Below, piece after piece: positions 1 to 4,298 of a stretch of DNA of 8,778 bases. Source of the stretch: an uncultured Desulfovibrio sp. (lineage in GTDB: Bacteria > Desulfobacterota > Desulfovibrionia > Desulfovibrionales > Desulfovibrionaceae); the NCBI GenBank assembly GCA_947177645.1, contig CAMWVJ010000031.1:1-8778 (forward strand), written 5' to 3'. Position 1 is the first letter of the stretch; each line of letters starts with the position of its first letter. Made by a program: the position numbers and the translations under genes. The notes below the pieces were generated by a model. It did not search any database, was not told the origin of the DNA, and saw nothing but the letters and a program-made list of their open reading frames with translations.

Positions 1-31
1 CACCGGGGGGGGGTCCGCCCTGTGCATGCGT

Positions 32-72
32 ACCGCGCCGGGCGCCCGAAGGCAAGCCCCGCCCGGCGCGGT
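32..72. repeat. 13-bp perfect inverted repeat in the leader of the rod-like gene
   Basis: Bases 32-44 and 60-72 are exact reverse complements of 13 bases, separated by a 15-base spacer. The arms are almost entirely G and C, so the hairpin would be very stable in RNA or cruciform DNA. No T-run follows on the + strand, so it is not a classical intrinsic terminator. It could terminate or protect the 3' end of a transcript from the left of the window, or be a structured leader. A G9 run lies just upstream (5-13). A second, smaller 12-bp palindrome lies at 168-179. The function is unknown. Confidence 0.55.
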
Positions 73-229
73 GCTCCGGCGGTGGCCCCAAAGCTCTTCG
101 GTCCGGCGGGAGCGGCCTAAGGTTTTCCCGCGCCTGCCGATGAGACTGGCAAGGGGATGGGCGCCGCCCGGCGCGCCGGATGCGGAAAAAGGCTTTGCAA
201 CCCTGAAATATTTGTGCTACACCCTCTCC

Positions 230-235
230 GAGGAG
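230..235 (+). promoter_or_regulatory. Shine-Dalgarno site deciding the start of the rod-like gene
   Basis: GAGGAG lies six bases before the ATG at 242. It fixes that ATG as the start and shows that the in-frame upstream codons from 26 to 241, which encode an Arg/Pro-rich stretch unlike any flagellar protein, are leader and not protein. Confidence 0.75.
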
Positions 236-241
236 CACACC

Positions 242-664
242 ATGGACGGCGTTTCCGGCAGCGGAGGCATCACTTCGGCCCTCTTTATGGGCGCGGGTGC
301 CATGCAGGCCCACTCGTGGGGCATGGCTGTCCACGCGCATAATGTGGCCAATGTCTCCACTGACGGCTTTACGCCGCAGCGGGCGCTGTTCGGCACCGGC
401 CCCGGGGGCCGGGGCGTCACGCTGGATTCGGTCGTCCGCGAGCCGCGCCTGGGGGGCGCGTTTGCGGGCTATGGCGTGGACGGCACCGCGGCCGACTTTC
501 GGGAGGCCGCCAACCTGCCGCCCGGTGTCACGCTCCCCAGCGGAACGGAACTTGCTAGAGAAATGCCCGGCATGATCATCACCCAGCGCACCTATGAGGC
601 CAATGCCCAGACCGTGCGCACTGCGGACGAAATGCTCGGCACCTTGCTGAATCTCAAGGCCTGA
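242..664 (+). CDS. Short flagellar basal-body rod/hook family protein
   Basis: The protein has 140 residues. Residues 13-50 match the flagellar rod N-terminal signature, with the characteristic H-N-V-A-N-V-S-T-D-G-F segment at 33-43 (compare A-N-N-L-A-N-V-N-T-x-G-F). Residues 107-140 match the rod/hook C-terminal signature: M-I-x-x-Q-R-x-Y-E-A-N at 111-121, then T-A-D-E-M-L-G-T-L-L-N-L at 127-138. The C-terminal wording resembles FlgG/FlgE more than FlgC. The two helices would form the coiled-coil tube wall of a rod or hook. Only about 56 residues separate them, so the globular domain of FlgG/FlgE is absent and the size is FlgC-like. No other flagellar gene is in the window, so this looks like an isolated paralogue. 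The start is set by GAGGAG at 230. It is exported by the flagellar apparatus in known relatives, and the absence of a Sec signal peptide agrees. The family is well supported; the exact role (rod subunit, adaptor or relic) is not. Confidence 0.85.
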   Translation: MDGVSGSGGITSALFMGAGAMQAHSWGMAVHAHNVANVSTDGFTPQRALFGTGPGGRGVTLDSVVREPRLGGAFAGYGVDGTAADFREAANLPPGVTLPSGTELAREMPGMIITQRTYEANAQTVRTADEMLGTLLNLKA

Positions 665-814
665 GCCTGCTTTTCGCTCGCGCCCGCCCGCGCCGCCATG
701 GCGCCGGGGCGGCTTGCTTGCGAAAATCGGGGCTTTTCGGCTTCATTGGCTTTTTGCGCGGCGGCCAGGCTTCGGCCGCGGCATTCTGTTCTTTTTACAG
801 GGGGAAGGAAAAGG
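665..814 (+). other. Intergenic region with alternative hairpins upstream of the NlpC/P60 gene
   Basis: These 150 bases hold no gene. TTTTCGC at 671-677 can pair with GCGAAAA at 720-726 around a GC-rich imperfect hairpin. The same A-run (CGAAAA, 721-726) can instead pair with TTTTCG at 734-739. The two pairings exclude each other. Neither ends in a clear terminator T-run. No convincing -35/-10 pair was found by eye, although a promoter for the next gene is expected here. The gene's ribosome-binding region (a purine tract at 800-814, AAGGA at 805-809) lies at the right end. Confidence 0.35.
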
Positions 815-1759
815 ATGGGAAAGGGATTGAAAGTGTGCGCGCTCATTCTCGCCTGCGGCCTGGCCTTCGGCTGCGCCGCGCAAAAAAGCGGCAAGGCCGC
901 TGAACAGGCGCGCGTGGAGCGTTTCCGTCATTCCTACGAAGCCAGCCTCAATGAAGAACAGGAACTGGCGGGCCAGAAGCTGCTCCAGCACGCCCGCTCG
1001 GCCATCGGCACGCCCTATGTGCTCGGCGGCTCCAATCCGGGCGGCTTTGACTGCTCGGGCTTCGTCCACTGGGCCTACAGGAACGTGGGCGTCAAGCTGC
1101 CGCGCACGGCGCGCGAGCAGTCCGTGGTGGGCGAGAGCATCCGCAATATCGAAGACATGCGCGCGGGCGACATCGTGGCCTTCCGCCACCCCAAGCGCGG
1201 CTACCATACCGGCATCTACGTGGGCGACGGCAAGTTCATCCACAGCCCCCGCAAGCGCACCCGCGTGCGCATCAATTCCCTCTCCGACCCCTATTTCAGC
1301 AAGACCCTGCTCGGCGCGCGCCGCGTCTCCATCGGCAGCGGCGAAAACCTCGTGGCTCAGGCCGAAAGCCGCCTCGCCGTCTATGCCGACGCCCGGGAGA
1401 CCCGCAAGGGCGCCAGGGCGGCCACCGTGGCTTCGGCTTCCGCCAAGGGCAGCAAGGCCGCCAAGGCGGGCAAGTCCGTCAAGAACGCCAAGTCCAAGGT
1501 GTCGAAGTCCGCGGCCAAGTCGGCGAAATCCGGCAAGTCTGTGAAGTCCGCCACCAAGAAGTCCGGCAAGGGCGGCGCCGTGGCCTCCGCGCAGAAGGCC
1601 GCCTCCGGCAAGAACGCGGTCAAGGGCCGCGTCCAGGCCAGCAAGGCTCCCGTCAAGGCGGCAGCCAAGCCGGCCGCGGCCAAGTCCACGGCTTCCCGCA
1701 AGAGCGGCCACAAGACCCTCTCTTCGCTCAGCGCCAAGCAGAGCCGGAACCGTTCCTGA
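815..1759 (+). CDS. NlpC/P60 peptidoglycan endopeptidase lipoprotein with a basic tail
   Basis: The protein has 314 residues. The start at 815 follows a purine-rich Shine-Dalgarno tract (AAGGA at 805-809) and yields a lipoprotein signal peptide: basic MGKGLK, a hydrophobic core, and a slightly atypical lipobox A-F-G-C with the lipidated Cys at 20. Ala at +2 suggests outer-membrane sorting. Residues 53-172 form an NlpC/P60 domain. The nucleophile Cys80 is in F-D-C-S-G-F, the catalytic His131 is in Y-H-T-G-I-Y, and a third polar residue is probably His143 in F-I-H-S-P. The family cleaves peptide stems of peptidoglycan, typically the D-Glu-diaminopimelate bond. Residues about 197-314 are a low-complexity tail of Lys, Ala, Ser and Gly with about 26 Lys and no Asp or Glu, resembling histone H1 C-termini. 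The tail probably binds an anionic polymer in the envelope (inference). It appears monocistronic, closed by a strong terminator 37 bases after the stop. Family assignment is firm; the in vivo role (remodelling, division or sporadic lysis) is open. Confidence 0.93.
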   Translation: MGKGLKVCALILACGLAFGCAAQKSGKAAEQARVERFRHSYEASLNEEQELAGQKLLQHARSAIGTPYVLGGSNPGGFDCSGFVHWAYRNVGVKLPRTAREQSVVGESIRNIEDMRAGDIVAFRHPKRGYHTGIYVGDGKFIHSPRKRTRVRINSLSDPYFSKTLLGARRVSIGSGENLVAQAESRLAVYADARETRKGARAATVASASAKGSKAAKAGKSVKNAKSKVSKSAAKSAKSGKSVKSATKKSGKGGAVASAQKAASGKNAVKGRVQASKAPVKAAAKPAAAKSTASRKSGHKTLSSLSAKQSRNRS

Positions 1760-1796
1760 GTTTGCGCGGCTGGAATCTCCTCCCCCCGGGGAGCAG

Positions 1797-1827
1797 CGAA
1801 AAAACGCGGCTTGGCCGCGTTTTTTCG
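1797..1827. terminator. Intrinsic terminator after the NlpC/P60 gene
   Basis: Bases 1797-1810 and 1814-1827 form a perfect 14-bp inverted repeat with a TTG loop. The core is CGCGGC/GCCGCG, flanked by A6 on the left and T6 on the right. The GC core with a T-run fits rho-independent termination on the + strand, and the A-run makes it potentially bidirectional. It lies 37 bases after the hydrolase stop and 45 bases before gluQ, so it separates the two units unless leaky. Confidence 0.9.
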
Positions 1828-1872
1828 TATCCACATCGCAACCATTGCCCGAACTTCTGAAAGGCCAGCAGC

Positions 1873-2904
1873 ATGAGCCACAGCGAATCGGCGGAAGAGA
1901 CGAAAGCCCCGGACGCGCGGCCCGTGGTCGGGCGCCTCGCGCCCAGCCCCACAGGGCTGCTCCACTTGGGCAACGCCTGGGCCTTCCTGCTGGCCTGGCT
2001 CTCGGCGCGCAGCAAGGGTGGCCGCGTCCTGCTGCGCATGGAAGACCTGGACCCGCAGCGCTCGCGCCCGGACTATGCCGCCGCCATCGTGGAAGATCTC
2101 CATTGGCTCGGGCTGGACTGGGACGCCGGGCCGGAAGAGGGAGATGCCGCGCCCGGGCTCGGCCCCATGACGCAGAGCCGACGCGGCCACATCTATGCCG
2201 GGGCCATGGCGCGGCTGGAGTCGGCTGGCCTCACCTATCCGTGTTTTTGCAGCCGCAAGGAGCTGCGTCAGCTCGCCTCAGCGCCCCATGCCGGCGAGGA
2301 GGGACCGGCCGGGCCCGACCCGTGCCGCAGCCTTACGGCGCCGGAGCGGGAGCGCCTCGTTGCGGCCGGGAGGCACGCGGCCCTGCGCCTGCGCAGCCCC
2401 GGTGAGGCAGTCCGCTTCAACGACATGTTCCGGGGTCCGCAAGCGTTCAGCCCCGAGGCCTTTGGCGGGGATTTCGCCCTGCGCCGCTCCGACGGCGTGG
2501 TGGCCTACCAGTTGGCCGTGGCCGTGGACGACGGGCTCATGGGCGTGACCGACGTGGTGCGCGGGCGCGACCTCTTGCCCTCCACGCCGCGCCAGTTGCT
2601 CGTCATGCGCTTTTTGGGGCTCACGCCGCCCGCGTATGCGCATATCCCGCTCCTGCTGGATAGCGAGGGCGAGCGCCTTGCCAAGCGCCATGCCAGTCTC
2701 TCTCTCGCGGCGCTCAGGGCTGCCGGCGCCACGCCGGAAGCGGTCGTCGGGTATCTCGGCCGCCTTGCCGGCATCAATCCGGGGGGCGTCCCTGTGCGCC
2801 CGCAGGAGCTGGTGGGCCGCTTCTCCCCGGCCGCCTTGCCGCGCGGGGATTTGCGGGTTATGGAGGAAGATATGGCGCGCCTCATGAGGCCAAACGACGG
2901 CTGA
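1873..2904 (+). CDS. gluQ: Glutamyl-Q tRNA(Asp) synthetase (GluQ-RS)
   Basis: The protein has 343 residues. GluQ-RS is a paralogue of the glutamyl-tRNA synthetase catalytic core. It activates glutamate with ATP and attaches it to the cyclopentenediol of queuosine at position 34 of tRNA(Asp), not to the tRNA end. Visible signatures are the class I start R-L-A-P-S-P-T-G-x-L-H-L-G-N (21-34, HIGH-type motif at 31-34), E-D-L-D-P at 57-61, and the KMSKS equivalent R-L-A-K-R at 268-272. A zinc-type site has Cys124-x-Cys126 and Cys151. The Tyr ligand known four residues before the last Cys in the Escherichia coli enzyme is not present (Gly147). There is no anticodon-binding domain, which separates it from GltX. 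It is some 35 residues longer than the E. coli protein (308 residues), partly through an N-terminal extension of about 15 residues. GAAAGG at 1859-1864 precedes the ATG by eight bases. It is probably cotranscribed with the small gene that follows. Confidence 0.93.
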   Translation: MSHSESAEETKAPDARPVVGRLAPSPTGLLHLGNAWAFLLAWLSARSKGGRVLLRMEDLDPQRSRPDYAAAIVEDLHWLGLDWDAGPEEGDAAPGLGPMTQSRRGHIYAGAMARLESAGLTYPCFCSRKELRQLASAPHAGEEGPAGPDPCRSLTAPERERLVAAGRHAALRLRSPGEAVRFNDMFRGPQAFSPEAFGGDFALRRSDGVVAYQLAVAVDDGLMGVTDVVRGRDLLPSTPRQLLVMRFLGLTPPAYAHIPLLLDSEGERLAKRHASLSLAALRAAGATPEAVVGYLGRLAGINPGGVPVRPQELVGRFSPAALPRGDLRVMEEDMARLMRPNDG

Positions 2905-2938
2905 GGTGCTGCGCCCTGCCCGCAACCGCCATCACCCC

Positions 2939-2944
2939 AAGGAG
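2939..2944 (+). promoter_or_regulatory. Shine-Dalgarno site of the small downstream gene
   Basis: AAGGAG ends five bases before the ATG at 2950. It is the strongest Shine-Dalgarno match on the + strand half. It supports the small ORF as a real gene and sets its start. Confidence 0.75.
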
Positions 2945-2949
2945 CCCCC

Positions 2950-3321
2950 ATGCCGGCACTGGACCAGCCTTTTCTGGATGAAATCTTTCCCGCGGCCCGC
3001 GCGGACGCTTTTTTTGACGCGCTCTTCGGCGGCGCCGAGGAAGGCGCCTATGACATCCGCCTTGTTTCCCTCAGTGTGACGGACAAGGAGGCCCGCCTCG
3101 CCTTCGAGCTTCGCCAGCGCCCGGGAAAGTGCCTGAAATGCAGCCTCACCTATGGCCTGCCGCAAGTGTTCAAGCGTCATCCCGTCCTCGATGTGGCCGG
3201 CGTGGCCCGCGCCGGGGGTGAACGCCTCGGCTGGCAGGGCGAACCCGACTGGGAGCTCGGCCCCACGGAAGAAGTGGACGCCGAGACCCATGTCATCCCC
3301 TTTAAGCTGGTGCGGAAGTAG
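2950..3321 (+). CDS. Small conserved-looking cytoplasmic protein of unknown function
   Basis: I do not recognise this 123-residue protein. It starts after a good AAGGAG site and lies 45 bases after gluQ on the same strand, so the two are probably cotranscribed. There is no signal peptide or membrane segment. It opens with an amphipathic, Phe-rich helical stretch (residues 8-26), then alternating hydrophobic strands (34-54). A C-L-K-C pair at 61-64 lies at the start of a hairpin-like segment (60-75). It ends in a mixed acidic region with two Trp (96, 101) and a final strand V-I-P-F-K-L at 115-120. The overall pattern suggests a small alpha/beta fold. Two Cys alone are too few for a complete zinc site in a monomer, so metal binding would need a dimer or other ligands. 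A link to queuosine or tRNA(Asp) modification is only positional. It reads as real from codon bias, start signal and terminator placement. Confidence 0.75.
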   Translation: MPALDQPFLDEIFPAARADAFFDALFGGAEEGAYDIRLVSLSVTDKEARLAFELRQRPGKCLKCSLTYGLPQVFKRHPVLDVAGVARAGGERLGWQGEPDWELGPTEEVDAETHVIPFKLVRK

Positions 3322-3431
3322 GCGCGGCCGGATGCGAAGAAGTCCTGTTTACGGCTTTTGCGGCGGTACTGTGGCTGTGCTGCGTGGGTAAGGCCGAAAG
3401 TATCCGCCATGTCATAGAGACGCACCCACAC

Positions 3432-3462
3432 AAAGGGCGCCCGCGTGGGCGCCTTTTCTTTG
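3432..3462 (+). terminator. Intrinsic terminator ending the gluQ unit
   Basis: GGCGCCC at 3436-3442 pairs with GGGCGCC at 3447-3453 around a GCGT loop. Three A-T pairs and one G-T pair extend the base of the stem (3432-3435 with 3454-3457), and the T-rich run TTTTCTTT follows at 3454-3461. It points in the + direction, 110 bases after the small gene stop, and sits between convergent units. The reverse direction has only a short T-run (TTT, then G), so it is less likely to stop - strand transcription. Confidence 0.85.
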
Positions 3463-3509
3463 TCCCGGCCCGGACGTGATAAAATGCGGGGTGCGCCGGA
3501 GAACACGGC

Positions 3510-4298
3510 CTAAAAATCCAGCTTGAACTGCATGCCGAGGCCCAGGGCCGAGTCCGGCTGGCTGGAGCCGGCGCTTTCGGCGCCGTGCTGCTCATCTTTA
3601 AGGATGAGCTCGGGGCCGACCCGGATGCTGAGATCTTCCGTGGGCTCCACATCGGCGAAGGCGCGGAGCACATGGTGCCTGTCGCGCACCAGCACCTCGT
3701 CCGGCCGCATGGCTTCGCGCATGGGCGTGACATTCCAGGTGGTGGTCGAGTTTTTCATGCTCATGCCCAAGGAGCCTTTGGGCTTGGCATGCTGGGCCCT
3801 GGCCGCTTCCGCCGCTTCGGCGTCCGCGATGGCCTGCGCCGCGGCGAGCGCGCGGTCGATGCCGCTTTCCGTGTCCATGGCACCATGGCCCGCGGCGCTC
3901 TTTTGGGCGGCGCTTTTTTGTGCAGCGGCCTTGGCCCCCCCTGACGTGCCGGCAGCCGCACTCTTGCTGCCCTTCGCCGCCTTGCCGCCCACCGCCGTCT
4001 TGCCGCTCTGGCCCTTGACAGTCGCGCCAGTCAGGGCTTTTTGCTTCAGGCTCTGCGCCGGCACGCCGCGCCGCCAGATGGCCGCCTTGCGATCTTCGGA
4101 CTGGCCGAAAGCCCAGGATTGGCCGTGCAGCGCCTTGCCCTTCTGCGCCGGCTGGTGAGCGGCCGTGGCCGCCAGCGCCTCGGGGGCATGCGCGAACACC
4201 GGCCCGAGCAGGAGCAGCAGGAGCAGGAAGCCGCGCCAAGCTCCCGGGCGCCCGCAAGACAAAAAAACCCGGCCGGGGCCGGGTTTCCGCATCTTCAT
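3510..4298 (-). CDS. Unrecognised exported protein coupled to the outer-membrane factor gene
   Basis: I do not recognise this 262-residue protein. The ATG at 4298 overlaps the stop of the preceding gene as ATGA, and no Shine-Dalgarno sequence is visible before it. Residues 1-23 are basic, a seven-Leu core follows (25-31), and cleavage is plausible after A-H-A (38) or E-A-L-A (43), so it should be exported. Residues 84-139 are a Lys/Ala/Gly/Ser low-complexity linker. Residues 147-171 form an Ala-rich probable helix. Residues 180-234 are more ordered, with alternating strands around R-A-F-A-D-V and L-S-I-R-V-G-P-E-L-I-L. The last residues (251-262) form an amphipathic strand ending in Phe, as in outer-membrane barrel proteins, though the protein is too short in strands for a full barrel. 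An intrinsic terminator lies inside codons 5-13. A TTG at codon 13 is an alternative start downstream of the terminator but has no ribosome site. Context suggests an accessory envelope protein of the efflux system, which is inference. Confidence 0.72.
   Translation of the reverse strand: MKMRKPGPGRVFLSCGRPGAWRGFLLLLLLLGPVFAHAPEALAATAAHQPAQKGKALHGQSWAFGQSEDRKAAIWRRGVPAQSLKQKALTGATVKGQSGKTAVGGKAAKGSKSAAAGTSGGAKAAAQKSAAQKSAAGHGAMDTESGIDRALAAAQAIADAEAAEAARAQHAKPKGSLGMSMKNSTTTWNVTPMREAMRPDEVLVRDRHHVLRAFADVEPTEDLSIRVGPELILKDEQHGAESAGSSQPDSALGLGMQFKLDF
4261..4286 (-). terminator. Intrinsic terminator inside the start of the exported protein gene
   Basis: On the - strand, AAACCCGGCC (4286-4277) is followed by CC and then the exact complement GGCCGGGTTT (4274-4265), giving 10-bp arms, continuing into a run of seven T (4267-4261). 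This is a textbook rho-independent terminator. It starts nine bases after the outer-membrane factor stop codon, as expected for the end of the efflux operon, yet lies within codons 5-13 of the next ORF. A translating ribosome would prevent the hairpin from forming. Confidence 0.88.

Noticed and set aside
181..199. Possible sigma-54 promoter before the rod-like gene
   Set aside because: GG at 184-185 and GC at 197-198 resemble the -24/-12 elements but are 11 bases apart instead of 10, and the surrounding bases match poorly. A second candidate at 147-162 is also off by one.
26..241. In-frame 72-codon N-terminal extension of the rod-like protein
   Set aside because: The stretch is Arg/Pro-rich, resembles no flagellar sequence, and a good GAGGAG site directly precedes the ATG at 242.
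743..1834. 363-codon ORF on the - strand opposite the NlpC/P60 gene
   Set aside because: It is a shadow of third-position GC bias. The + strand frame carries a clear family domain, lipoprotein signal and ribosome site.
1828..1872. Promoter for gluQ between the terminator and the start codon
   Set aside because: Only 45 bases are available and no -35/-10 pair with acceptable spacing could be defined by eye; a promoter may exist but cannot be supported.
3523..4158. 211-codon + strand ORF opposite the exported protein gene
   Set aside because: It has an Ala/Ser/Leu-rich hydrophobic translation typical of antisense to Lys/Ala-rich coding DNA and no convincing ribosome site. The - strand frame has a signal peptide and coupling to the operon.
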